Below are positions 34,907 through 43,261 of a stretch of 64,000 nucleotides of DNA, piece after piece. Both the position numbers and the translations under genes were made by a program. The DNA comes from Marinomonas algarum (lineage in GTDB: Bacteria > Pseudomonadota > Gammaproteobacteria > Pseudomonadales > Marinomonadaceae). The stretch is from assembly GCF_020532605.1 (NCBI RefSeq), contig NZ_JAJATW010000019.1, forward strand, positions 1-64,000. Direction: 5' to 3'. The notes beneath the pieces were generated by a model. It ran no database searches and was not told where the DNA came from. It worked only from the letters and a program-made list of their open reading frames with translations. Position 1 is the stretch's first letter; each line of letters begins with the position of its first letter.

Positions 34907-36118
34907 ATGGCTAAGATTGGAAATTTACAGGGTTTATCCGCTTTGGCTAAAGCGGCCTCAAACAAAAAAGCTGAAGCTGAAAAATCTATGTTCAGTGCAG
35001 AGTTAGCGGATCAAGAGAGCAAAAGAGTCATCACGGTATCGCTTGATGATGTTGAGTCAAAGAGTCAAGTGCGTAAGCAATTCAGCAACATTGAAGGCTT
35101 GGCTGACACAATGAAGGTTGAGGGTCAACAAAGCCCTGTTATTGTCTATCCGAAGAACGACAGTGGTAAGTATGTTATTCAGAAAGGTGAGCGTCGCTGG
35201 AGAGCGTTAAGGGTCGCCGGTATAGACCAAATAGACATCATTGTTAACGACAAAGAAATGTCATCTCTGGACGAGGTGGCTGGTGAGCTCATTGAGAACA
35301 TCCAACGAGAAGATCTAGCCCCAATGGAGATAGCAAATGCGTTAAAAGCATTCGTAAGCGAAGGCTGGAAGCAAGTAGATATCGCTAAACGCTTAGGTAA
35401 AAGTGCCATATTTGTATCGACGCACCTTTCTTTGCTTAAACTGCCAGATTGCGTTCAAGATATTTATGAAAAAGGCATCTGTGGTGACATCGAGACACTA
35501 AACAACCTGCGTTTGCTTTTTGATATTAACGAAAAGAAATGCAGGGCCATTTGTGCGTCTGCAACAAAAGATGGAATTACTCGCAAACAGAGCCGGGATC
35601 TTTTGAATGACGCCAAGCACGTAAAAGAGGAAGCCAAGAAAGAGAAGGCTACCGTGGCTGGTGATCCTGAAGAGGGTAGTGCCAATGATAATGTAGTTAA
35701 CTTTGAGCCTAGCGAAGATTTCCATGAAGACTTGAGCGGGGGTGACGCTCCAGACCAAGAAAGCACTGACGATACAGACTTCGACAAAGCCACTTCACGC
35801 TCTACAGACGAGACAACCCACCCCGGCGATGCTGAAAATCAAACCGACCTTTTAGAAGGTTGCGAAATCGATGTGGATGATGAAATTGACGAAAATGAAG
35901 GTGATAGCGAGGCATGTAGACTCGTTGATCCCAAAAAACTCGTTCTTTCTGTCAACGTACTAATTGAAGATGATGTTAAATCAGGCATGTTGTTACTAGA
36001 TAGAGTTTGTAGCGAACCTAGTTATGTCTGGGTAAAAGTGACAGAAAACTTTCAAGAGAAAGACGTTCTTGTATTAGCGTCCGACGTTGAGCTTATAAGC
36101 ATGAAAGGCTTGAAGTAG
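34907..36118 (+). CDS. parB: ParB/KorB-like centromere-binding protein
   Basis: 403 residues. It has a ParB/Srx-type N-terminal domain (about 38-140: KGERRWRALRVAGIDQIDIIV, ELIENIQREDLAPMEIANALKAF) and an HTH (GWKQVDIAKRLGKSAIFVSTHLSLLKLPDCV, about 149-180). A KorB-like extension (KDGITRKQSRDLLNDAKHVK, about 223-242), a long acidic linker (about 250-340) and a C-terminal domain of about 60 residues follow. KorB of IncP plasmids is both ParB and a global repressor that binds many dispersed operators. The eight dispersed CTTTCACATGTGAAAG sites make a similar double role likely here. Confidence 0.88.
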   Translation: MAKIGNLQGLSALAKAASNKKAEAEKSMFSAELADQESKRVITVSLDDVESKSQVRKQFSNIEGLADTMKVEGQQSPVIVYPKNDSGKYVIQKGERRWRALRVAGIDQIDIIVNDKEMSSLDEVAGELIENIQREDLAPMEIANALKAFVSEGWKQVDIAKRLGKSAIFVSTHLSLLKLPDCVQDIYEKGICGDIETLNNLRLLFDINEKKCRAICASATKDGITRKQSRDLLNDAKHVKEEAKKEKATVAGDPEEGSANDNVVNFEPSEDFHEDLSGGDAPDQESTDDTDFDKATSRSTDETTHPGDAENQTDLLEGCEIDVDDEIDENEGDSEACRLVDPKKLVLSVNVLIEDDVKSGMLLLDRVCSEPSYVWVKVTENFQEKDVLVLASDVELISMKGLK

Positions 36119-36126
36119 GAGACAGA

Positions 36127-36405
36127 ATGGAAGTGTCGAATGATATAAAGAGAAAATTCGATATCATAAACGCGCTGTCAAAAGTGGATAAACCGACGCT
36201 ATCGTACTTGCATCATGAGACTAATATCCCAGAATCTACGCTTAAGAGGCAACTGGCAGCTTTACGCATCTGCTTTGGCATGAGGATAATGTTTGTCCGT
36301 GAGCCTGACGGTAATAGAGGTGCCGTAGGCTATTATATTTTGGCCGATTGGGGTGTTATAGATCGTGATGAGTTCTTTAAGTTTTACATAAAATCTATGG
36401 TTTAA
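36127..36405 (+). CDS. Small winged-helix protein of the par operon
   Basis: 92 residues. KRKFDIINALSKVDKPTLSYLHHETNIPESTLKRQLAALR (about 8-47) is a helix-turn-helix of MarR/IclR-like shape, followed by a short wing (MRIMFVREPDGNRGAVGYYIL). It lies 8 bases after parB with TAGGAG, so it is the third gene of parA-parB. A regulator or partition accessory protein; IncA/C plasmids also have a small third gene after parAB. Confidence 0.7.
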   Translation: MEVSNDIKRKFDIINALSKVDKPTLSYLHHETNIPESTLKRQLAALRICFGMRIMFVREPDGNRGAVGYYILADWGVIDRDEFFKFYIKSMV

Positions 36406-36538
36406 TAATGTAATTGCAGTGTCACTAGATTGGTTACTATGCGTTGTGAACCGGACAGTAAGTCAAACTGTAGATCGTATTGAAATACTAAGAACAGCGA
36501 TATAGCTCTTAGAATGTGTGAAATGGCGCATGCAATAC

Positions 36539-36578
36539 TTGAAGCTCAATCTTTCACATGTGAAAGATTGAGCTTCAA
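36539..36578. promoter_or_regulatory. 40-bp perfect palindrome containing dispersed-motif copy 5
   Basis: The core CTTTCACATGTGAAAG (36551-36566) is extended on both sides by TTGAAGCTCAAT / ATTGAGCTTCAA into a 40-bp perfect palindrome. It lies after the parAB operon and just past the end of the convergent gene at 36583. It may combine a binding site with a terminator-type hairpin. Confidence 0.8.
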
Positions 36579-36582
36579 ACCC

Positions 36583-36855
36583 TCAGATCTCAAATTCCAC
36601 AACGTATTGACTGTCGGCTATACCTGAAAATTCAGATGTATAAGAATCTTGAATGTGGTGCCTCTTTGTTTTTTTAGGACCATCATCTGTCAATACCGTT
36701 ATACCTTCGTCTTCTTCTATACACTCTCTGGTCTTTTGGTGTAATCCTTCCAGCAATACAAGCAATATGATTTTATTGTAGTCTTTGTGAATTATGCTTC
36801 CTTTAAGAATCTCGTGATGATTCTTACCTTTCGAGTCTATTAGCTGTACAGGCAT
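36583..36855 (-). CDS. Hypothetical small protein
   Basis: 90 residues, soluble, not recognised. The start has AAAGGG upstream. The stop is next to the 40-bp palindrome, and a 47-residue reading frame lies 19 bases upstream in the same direction, suggesting a two-gene unit. Confidence 0.5.
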   Translation of the reverse strand: MPVQLIDSKGKNHHEILKGSIIHKDYNKIILLVLLEGLHQKTRECIEEDEGITVLTDDGPKKTKRHHIQDSYTSEFSGIADSQYVVEFEI

Positions 36856-36874
36856 GGCGAAACCCTTTCTCCCA

Positions 36875-37018
36875 TTAAAATGGCTTTAGCAGTGAATGCT
36901 TGATGAACTTCGGTGTGTTGGGCATTGAGATGGCGATATATGCTCGACGTTTTTTTACCGACCAGCTCATAAACTCAACAAGTGCTATATTGTTTCTGTT
37001 AATATTCTCTACTTGCAT
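36875..37018 (-). CDS. Small 47-residue protein
   Basis: A reading frame starting MQVENINRNNIALVEFMSWS and ending KHSLLKPF, with an excellent GGAGAAATGAT ribosome site. It is too short for standard gene finding. It lies just upstream of the 36583-36855 gene. Function unknown. Confidence 0.45.
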   Translation of the reverse strand: MQVENINRNNIALVEFMSWSVKKRRAYIAISMPNTPKFIKHSLLKPF

Positions 37019-37049
37019 ATCATTTCTCCAGATTTGGTTATGCTAAACG

Positions 37050-37090
37050 GAGGTGTATCGAAGGTCGAAGAGCGATACGCCTCTTTTTTT
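37050..37090 (+). terminator. Rho-independent-type terminator
   Basis: Stem GAGGTGTATCG / CGATACGCCTC (one G-T pair) with a 12-base loop and a run of seven or more T. No plus-strand gene ends just before it, so it may close an untranslated or lost transcript, or insulate the minus-strand pair. Confidence 0.65.
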
Positions 37091-37708
37091 GAGTCTTTAC
37101 AGTATCATAAAACAACACTTTAATCATATAAAAAATATCTTTCTTATTTAAGATATAACCTCTTTAAGGGGTAGCAACGGCATCACGAGTCTGAGATAAC
37201 TTTGGTAAAAACTGTGAATTGTTAAATTGCCAAGTGCCTGACTACTACAACCTAGATGTATTTCACATTTAATAGCAGCAGATCATCAAGGCTTACATTG
37301 ATCTGTTGTTTTGGCAGTTCTACGGACAGTATCGTCACTAGACAATCATAGATGTGAGGCTCTTAGGTTTGGCAGCTTCGATGATGCTGTTGGGTGTCGC
37401 ACTCAATTTGGCTCCATTGCCTTTATTTTTTTAGATGCTCCCAAATGAAATTGACTTATTTAGAGCTATTTTAAATTAGCAGTCGTTGTTGATGGGTAGA
37501 ATAGACTAGGCCCTGATTGATAAAGACAATCAATTTGTCGAGTTGACATTAAAATACGAATGGATTCTTGAGGAGCAGCGCTTATCTCAACAAGATAAAT
37601 TTGGTAACGGCTCCAGAGTGTATTTTGGATAAGCCTAACTGTTTGATGAATGGGTCATTTCAGAATAAAACGGTTACAACCACTTTATAAGTCTGTGTGA
37701 AGTATGAG

Positions 37709-37733
37709 CGGCGATTGAACGCCGATTTTTATT
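37709..37733 (+). terminator. Weak terminator hairpin
   Basis: CGGCG / CGCCG stem with a 6-base loop followed by ATTTTTATTT, after the eroded reading frame at 37519-37632. Confidence 0.4.
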
Positions 37734-37742
37734 TCTAATTTC

Positions 37743-38474
37743 CTACCAAGTGTACCTAATTGGATTAGCCGCACCTTTCTTACGCAATTTCTCAGGTATA
37801 CGTTTACCAACATATTGTTGTTGTAATTCTATTGAAGCTTCGTGCCCAATAAACCCAAAGCGACCATCAACGGGTTCTCTTCCCGGAAAGTTTTCGGCTG
37901 TAGCTTCTAGCCATTCCCTCGCAATGAAAGCGCCGACAATTACACCTTGAACGGTGGCAAGAACAACCTCTGCTTTGGTGGCTTTATTTTTACTCAAACG
38001 CCAAGCGTAACAAGTAGCTTCATAAAGTGAACTGTCTAAGGCGCACCTATTGACGCTAATAAGTAAAGCCTTATGCTCAAACTTGGCAGTTTCTGCAGAA
38101 TATTTTTTGATTATTTCCGAAGCATGCATAGCTCCAAAGTCACTACTTCCATGCCCACTCATGATGTTAGTAATTCCTGGGTAAGCATCCATGAGAGCAG
38201 CCTCAACTTCAAAAGCTGATTTTTCAGACAAACCATGACGATGAATGACATGACTAACATCAAATCCTGCTAACTGAATTGATCTAATTCGACTCATTTT
38301 TTCAGATACTGAATCTGTTTCAGTATCTCCTCGTGCGTGCATAAATACACGATTCCCTTTTCCTTTACCTATGTAAAAAGTCTCTCCACTTCTAGGATCA
38401 ATTAATCGGTATACGTAGTACTGAAGCTTCTCTGCTACTTCAGGGGTAAATGAATCAATCTTCAAATCAGCCAT
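37743..38474 (-). CDS. LEM-3-like GIY-YIG domain protein
   Basis: 243 residues. YYVYRLIDPRSGETFYIGKGKGNRVFMHARGD (about 19-50) is a GIY-YIG nuclease start of the LEM-3-like type, with a downstream acidic residue in AFEVEAALMDAYPGITNI. The C-terminal half (WRLSKNKATKAEVVLATVQGVIVGAFIAREWLEA...RFGFIGHEA...YVGKRIPEKLRKKGAANPIRY) forms a second domain that contacts nucleic acid or small ligands. Possibly a defence or DNA-repair nuclease. It heads the accessory region with the SLOG gene upstream in the same orientation. Confidence 0.7.
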   Translation of the reverse strand: MADLKIDSFTPEVAEKLQYYVYRLIDPRSGETFYIGKGKGNRVFMHARGDTETDSVSEKMSRIRSIQLAGFDVSHVIHRHGLSEKSAFEVEAALMDAYPGITNIMSGHGSSDFGAMHASEIIKKYSAETAKFEHKALLISVNRCALDSSLYEATCYAWRLSKNKATKAEVVLATVQGVIVGAFIAREWLEATAENFPGREPVDGRFGFIGHEASIELQQQYVGKRIPEKLRKKGAANPIRYTW

Positions 38475-38567
38475 GAACTTTTCCTTGTGTTATAAAATTA
38501 AAGCGCTTTTGCACCCACACCTAAGGAGTATGCACTTTTTTTTAAAGCCTAAGCTAATAAGAATGGG

Positions 38568-38915
38568 TTAATATTCAATAATAGTTAAATCTTTTCCTAG
38601 CTTTTTAGCAATATTTATCGAATTGAGTGTGCCCTTCGACTTCCCGTCCCAGAAGGCAAATATTTTATCCGCGCTTTCGATGATTTGTTTGTTACGGACA
38701 ATACCTGCACCACGACCATAGAGCTTCCAGTCTGGTTTGAATATTTGGATTTCCAAGGAACAATCAGCGGCAAACTTTTCGGCTAACGTGTCGGCACCTT
38801 TTGCACCACCAGAAATGATGGCGGTAATGGTGTTGAGGTCTGTGCCTGTCCTTAGGGCTTCATCAACTAAAGAGTAGTCAGAGAGCGAGCGGGAACCAAT
38901 AATGGCTACTTTCAT
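38568..38915 (-). CDS. SLOG-family (DUF2493/YAcAr-like) nucleotide-binding protein
   Basis: 115 residues: MKVAIIGSRSLSDY, IISGGAKGADTLAEKFA (about 33-50) and FKPDWKLYGRGAGIVRNKQIIESADKIFAFWDGKSKGT (about 59-96). This is a Rossmann-like SLOG fold that binds nucleotide derivatives; SLOG proteins are often sensors in defence systems. Its start is 85 bases from the first WYL-type operator, in divergent orientation to the WYL gene, so it may belong to the same unit. Confidence 0.8.
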   Translation of the reverse strand: MKVAIIGSRSLSDYSLVDEALRTGTDLNTITAIISGGAKGADTLAEKFAADCSLEIQIFKPDWKLYGRGAGIVRNKQIIESADKIFAFWDGKSKGTLNSINIAKKLGKDLTIIEY

Positions 38916-38999
38916 ATATAACTCCAGTATTTCAGTGAAGTAGGGTCTTAACGATCACTACTTTATCGTAATGTATACAGTCATTATTGGCTTTTAAAA

Positions 39000-39014
39000 C
39001 GACATCTTGTGACG
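39000..39014. promoter_or_regulatory. Operator site 1, CGACA-N5-TGACG
   Basis: CGACATCTTGTGACG in the divergent region between the SLOG gene and the WYL regulator. One of four sites of pattern CGwCA-N5-TGwCG found only around this gene cluster. Confidence 0.6.
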
Positions 39015-39089
39015 TTTATAGAAGAGCCGCCAAAACGATAGACCAACGAAAGCCTTGATGTCTTGATACTTTCTATTTAGTGGGCAATG

Positions 39090-39104
39090 CGTCATATTGT
39101 GTCG
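39090..39104. promoter_or_regulatory. Operator site 2, CGTCA-N5-TGTCG
   Basis: CGTCATATTGTGTCG, 45-59 bases before the WYL start codon. Probable autoregulatory site. Confidence 0.65.
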
Positions 39105-39148
39105 CAGATAAAAACAGTAATGCAGCGAATAAACAGCAGGAGCTTACT

Positions 39149-40165
39149 ATGGCAGATTCAGGCATGCGCCAAATTCTTATCTTGATGGAGTTACCGCGCT
39201 GGCCCAAATATAAGACCACCAAGCAGTTGGTAGACTATCTTAAAAACCAAGGTATTAATGTCACAGCAAGAACAGTGCAACGTGATATTCAAATGCTATC
39301 CGCCAGTGGTGCGTTTAGTATTATTGATACACCAGCAACAGGTCGTGGCAAAGAAGGTGTGGGCTGGGCTTTTAGTGAGCATTCCATTCATCGTGGTTTG
39401 CCAGTAATGGACCCATCGGCGGCTTTAACATTACTCATGGGCTATGAGCACCTCAAATGCTTAATGCCAGAAAAGGTGTTAAAGCATATTGAACAATACA
39501 TAGATGAAGCCAAAGCGATTTTAGAAACCTTTAACCAGGCTAACTTTACAAGCTGGTTTGATAAAATACGTATTTTGCCAAACACGATTCTCATGCCAGC
39601 CAAAATAGACCAAGAAGCTGTTGGTGAGATTTATGAGGCTTTGCTTGCTAATAAAAAATTCAAGTGCCGCTATAACGGCAGACCTGATCAGATAGTTAGC
39701 CCCTTTGGCATTGTGCAACGAGCCAATACTTTGTACTTAATAGGCAAGTTTTTTGATTACAATGACATTCGTATTACGGCATTACAACGCTACAGTGATG
39801 TAGAACGGCTAGATGAAAGCATTAAGCAAGACCCAAATTTTAATATAGATAGCTACCTTGACCAAGGCGAAATGTCATGGCCATGGGATAGAGAGAAGTC
39901 GGACACTACGGTAAAGCTGAAAGCCAACATTCATAGTTATCTAAAATACCATTTAACAGAAATGCCGCTATCAACTGACCAAAAAATTCAAAACAATAAA
40001 GAATCCGAGAGCTACAAACTTACAGCAACGGTTGTTGACAGCCATGAGCTCCGGTATTGGATTTTAAGCCAGGGCGATAAAATAGAAGTGCTATCACCCA
40101 AGTCTATGCGCCAATGGATTGCCCAAATTGCTGGAAATATGAACACTATGTACCAGCACGATTAA
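39149..40165 (+). CDS. WYL-domain transcriptional regulator
   Basis: 338 residues from ATG 39149 (CAGGAG upstream; an in-frame GTG at 39080 lies upstream of the good ribosome site). An N-terminal winged HTH (about 5-65: WPKYKTTKQLVDYLKNQGINVTARTVQRDIQML) is followed by a WYL domain (about 150-240) and a WCX-type C-terminal part (VVDSHELRYWILSQGDKIEVLSP). WYL regulators bind nucleic-acid or nucleotide ligands and many (BrxR, CapW) repress anti-phage operons. The operators flanking its own promoter and the AAA/hydrolase promoter suggest it controls both. Confidence 0.88.
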   Translation: MADSGMRQILILMELPRWPKYKTTKQLVDYLKNQGINVTARTVQRDIQMLSASGAFSIIDTPATGRGKEGVGWAFSEHSIHRGLPVMDPSAALTLLMGYEHLKCLMPEKVLKHIEQYIDEAKAILETFNQANFTSWFDKIRILPNTILMPAKIDQEAVGEIYEALLANKKFKCRYNGRPDQIVSPFGIVQRANTLYLIGKFFDYNDIRITALQRYSDVERLDESIKQDPNFNIDSYLDQGEMSWPWDREKSDTTVKLKANIHSYLKYHLTEMPLSTDQKIQNNKESESYKLTATVVDSHELRYWILSQGDKIEVLSPKSMRQWIAQIAGNMNTMYQHD

Positions 40166-40292
40166 TCATCAACATAGGCGTCATATCTGCCAGAGATCAT
40201 GACTGATCTGCATTTTTTTAAAATATCGGATGTTATGAATACTTCATCTAATGTGCACTCCAATGCCTTTTACTCATGGATTTACTTTGCCC

Positions 40293-42398
40293 TCAAATGA
40301 ATCCTATTCTGTTTTTCACTTCGCCTTTTAGGATTTGCTCTTCCTCTAGCCTTGTAATGAGATCGGCTAGTGATGTCACAGGGTTAAAATTGTTTTGTCT
40401 GCCTATTAAGGCAAAATCGCCAGGGGTTATAGCGAGCAGATGATTTATTTGGTTGTTTAATACGTTGGTCTTTAGCTCAATATCAAAGCTTTGACAGAAG
40501 CTACGAAACAGATCGGTTAATTGTTGTTGGTTCAAATAGTCAAATTTTATCTTGGCATCAAAACGGCGAATTGAGGCAACATCTAACGTATCAATGAGAT
40601 TGGTTGATGCCATAAAAATGCCTTCAAAGTTTTCCATTTGTGTGAGCATCTCATTCACTTGGGTTTGCTCCCACGATCGTTGAGCATTCGATCGGTGTTG
40701 TAAAAAGCTATCAATTTCATCCATCAACAAGATAGCGCTTTCCTCCCTAGCACGCTTAAAGGCTCGAGCAATGTTTTTTTCGGTTTCACCCACGTAGCAA
40801 GAAAGTAAATCGGAAGCCTTTTTGCAAATAAAAGGTAACTCCAACATCTCGGCAATGTGCTTACCAAGAGCCGTTTTACCCGTGCCTGGTGGGCCATAAA
40901 AACACAAACGACCTTGGCGAGAGGCTTTTAGGCCAGCAATCACGACGGTAATATCGACGCTGGTATTCAGAAAATCAGTGTGGTAAGCCTGCTCTTTTAT
41001 TGGATGGTAATGCACATTCATAGTGGGATGGTTTTGGGCTTCAAGTGTTTGGTTAATCAAGCTTGTAAATACGGCATCGGTGTTAACACTTGTGTCATGC
41101 CCTCTAATAATGTCAGTAACTTTGGCTGCATTGGCAACAACCGCAGGTGCAAGGCTATCGGATTTGGCTAATTGCTTGACTACATGTTCGCTTAAAAACT
41201 TTCCTGCATATTGGTTAAGCACTTTTTTGCGCTGTAATTCCGGGGGCACAGCCAATTCAAACACCATGGCGTAACGCCTAATAAACGCCGGGTCCAAACC
41301 ATTGCGCGTATTAGCTAGCCAAATTGTAGGTGTAGCGTTTTCCTCTAATGAACGGTTAAGCCAAGCTTTACAGTGCTGTGCCGTGCTTTGTCTGCTAAAA
41401 CCCCCAGATTGACCATTTTGTGCTTCATTATTAAATACGTCTTCTGCCTCATCAAACAGTATTAACGCCTTGCGGTGTTGTAAAAAGCTGTGCGCTGCTG
41501 ATAACGCTCGCAAGCGTGTTTCACCGCTGATGGGGTGACCATTATCATCTTCAGTGGTTACCTCAAATAAATCTGTTTGCAACTCTTGTGCTAGCACTTT
41601 TGCCAACTGTGTTTTACCTGTGCCAGCAGGGCCGTAAATATAAATATTAATGCCTTTTAAACCATGTTTAATGGCTTGCTGCAAAAACGGTAACAAGATA
41701 GCCAGCTGCTTAACATGCTCATAATCACTGAGGCCTAAAGTGGTGGAAAGGCTTTTAGCAACCGTGCCTTTAAACAGCTCTGCAAGGTCAGTCTCTCCGA
41801 TTAATACAGCATCAGCAAAGCTTGATGAAACCAACTCTAATTTTTCATCAAGCGTTGTTATATGCTCTTCTAGTTTTAAAATGCCCGAACGAACCAAATT
41901 ACTGTTAGTACCCAATGCCTTCTTAATAGCACTTTCGGGGATGTTTAAAATAACCGATAAAGCATGGTAGGCTTTAGAAGTCGATAAAGTGTAACTTAAA
42001 TAGTCAACGCATTTTACAAGCAGTAGCTCTGTTTTAGTAAGAATACTAAAGCCAACAAGGCATTGTTCCACATCATCTAACTCAATCTGCGTACTCAAAC
42101 TTTTTAGGTTATTTTGTAAGTTTGAAGGCAATAAATTGCCTTCGTTTTGAAGCTCCATTGCTGCAGCGATGGCAGAAAGCTCGCGTTTTATTACTTGAGG
42201 ATTAAACTCGATGTCTCCTTCAATGTAGTGACCCAGACCCAAAAATTCAGCGATGCTATCGTCTTTAAAATGGTGCTTTTGCACAAACTGATTCGCCGCC
42301 GATAAATTAACCAAAATTCTAAGCATCCAAAGCTTAATAATAGGCTCGGCATTTTTATCGCATTTATCAATAAAACCTAACGTCTTATGATTTTCCAT
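40293..42398 (-). CDS. Tandem AAA+ ATPase, candidate defence effector or sensor
   Basis: 701 residues. A helical N-terminal region (about 1-220) is followed by AAA module 1 (Walker A GPAGTGKT 256-263, Walker B LILFDEAED about 312-320, LANTRNGLDPAFIRRY sensor/Arg-finger) and AAA module 2 (Walker A GPPGTGKT 502-509, Walker B ILLMDEID 556-563, ASTNLIDTLDVASIRRF). Both modules look catalytically competent, of the Cdc48/FtsH-like classical AAA type. There is no protease or nuclease domain. It is convergent with the WYL gene and its start is 45 bases from operator site 3. A remodelling ATPase of unknown target. Confidence 0.85.
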   Translation of the reverse strand: MENHKTLGFIDKCDKNAEPIIKLWMLRILVNLSAANQFVQKHHFKDDSIAEFLGLGHYIEGDIEFNPQVIKRELSAIAAAMELQNEGNLLPSNLQNNLKSLSTQIELDDVEQCLVGFSILTKTELLLVKCVDYLSYTLSTSKAYHALSVILNIPESAIKKALGTNSNLVRSGILKLEEHITTLDEKLELVSSSFADAVLIGETDLAELFKGTVAKSLSTTLGLSDYEHVKQLAILLPFLQQAIKHGLKGINIYIYGPAGTGKTQLAKVLAQELQTDLFEVTTEDDNGHPISGETRLRALSAAHSFLQHRKALILFDEAEDVFNNEAQNGQSGGFSRQSTAQHCKAWLNRSLEENATPTIWLANTRNGLDPAFIRRYAMVFELAVPPELQRKKVLNQYAGKFLSEHVVKQLAKSDSLAPAVVANAAKVTDIIRGHDTSVNTDAVFTSLINQTLEAQNHPTMNVHYHPIKEQAYHTDFLNTSVDITVVIAGLKASRQGRLCFYGPPGTGKTALGKHIAEMLELPFICKKASDLLSCYVGETEKNIARAFKRAREESAILLMDEIDSFLQHRSNAQRSWEQTQVNEMLTQMENFEGIFMASTNLIDTLDVASIRRFDAKIKFDYLNQQQLTDLFRSFCQSFDIELKTNVLNNQINHLLAITPGDFALIGRQNNFNPVTSLADLITRLEEEQILKGEVKNRIGFI

Positions 42399-42442
42399 CG
42401 TACACCCCTTTGCTTGTTTTGAAGCATTGTAGGGATTTAAAG

Positions 42443-42457
42443 CGACAATAAGTGACG
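42443..42457. promoter_or_regulatory. Operator site 3, CGACA-N5-TGACG
   Basis: CGACAATAAGTGACG, 45 bases upstream of the AAA ATPase start on the minus strand. Same pattern as the WYL promoter sites. Confidence 0.65.
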
Positions 42458-42496
42458 CATTAAAGGTCGACTAACTCGACTTCCTTACTATGTAAA

Positions 42497-42511
42497 CGAC
42501 AGATTTTGTCG
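42497..42511. promoter_or_regulatory. Operator site 4, CGACA-N5-TGTCG
   Basis: CGACAGATTTTGTCG, a perfect inverted repeat 53 bases before the YqiA-like gene, in the divergent promoter region shared with the AAA gene. Confidence 0.65.
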
Positions 42512-42563
42512 TGTTCTAGAAATACAGTAACCGTTCAATCATTTAAAATCGGAGTATCTGTCA

Positions 42564-43133
42564 ATGAATATCTTGTACATCCATGGATTTGGTTCAAAGT
42601 TTAAGCCTCAATCGGATAAGGTAAAAAGCCTGTCTTCTCTTGGGATTGTATATGGAGTAGACATTGACTACACCGATCGCAGATCAGACATTACTCAACA
42701 ATTACGAAACGTTATCATCCAAAAAAACATTGAGTTATTAGTTGGTACGTCAATGGGCGGGTATTTTTCTGCCGAAGTTGGTCTAATGGTTGGTCTTCCC
42801 TATGTCATGATCAATCCAGCATTGAACCCTAGAACCACTCTTCGTAAGTACATTGGTGAAGGCGTTGACTACTATGGCAAATCGTATCACTTGGAAGGAA
42901 GTACAGTGGAAGAATACGACCAAATGGCACTGGAAAAACAGCATGGGCTTCTTCTACTGGATAAGGGTGACAAGCTTATTGATTACAAAGAAACTGTGCG
43001 GTTATTACCAGATATACAGACGTTGATATTCGAGGGTGGATCGCATCGTTTTGATCATATCAATGAGTCTTTAGACGCTATACAAAAGTGCGCAAATACA
43101 CTGTCAGTAGTGTTAGGCTTTGGGGAGCGTTGA
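42564..43133 (+). CDS. YqiA/YcfP-like alpha/beta hydrolase
   Basis: 189 residues. LYIHGFGSKFKPQSDKV (oxyanion region), LLVGTSMGGYFSAEVG (nucleophile Ser in G-T-S-M-G-G, about 62-66), GDKLIDYKETV (acid) and FEGGSHRFDH (catalytic His, about 156-165) form the full triad of the YqiA/UPF0227 esterase family. It probably hydrolyses a small ester or thioester. It is divergent from the AAA ATPase and shares its operator region, so it may be part of the WYL-controlled unit. Confidence 0.88.
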   Translation: MNILYIHGFGSKFKPQSDKVKSLSSLGIVYGVDIDYTDRRSDITQQLRNVIIQKNIELLVGTSMGGYFSAEVGLMVGLPYVMINPALNPRTTLRKYIGEGVDYYGKSYHLEGSTVEEYDQMALEKQHGLLLLDKGDKLIDYKETVRLLPDIQTLIFEGGSHRFDHINESLDAIQKCANTLSVVLGFGER

Positions 43134-43261
43134 AACTTACAATAGTCAATCTATTTACCCCAGACTCGCTTAATGAATACATGCTAATATCATTTTACAA
43201 ATAAAGGGCTGTTAATTCTTAATTAATGATAGCGCGCACAAATTAATATAAAAGGATTTTT

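Larger units (their letters stand above)
37019..37742. other. Region of eroded DNA with two hairpins
   Basis: About 720 bases. A terminator-like hairpin lies at 37050-37090. A short open stretch (about 37519-37632, LIDKDNQFVELTLKYEWILE and onward) without a start looks like the tail of a lost gene, followed by a second hairpin at 37709-37733. No intact gene. Confidence 0.4.
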
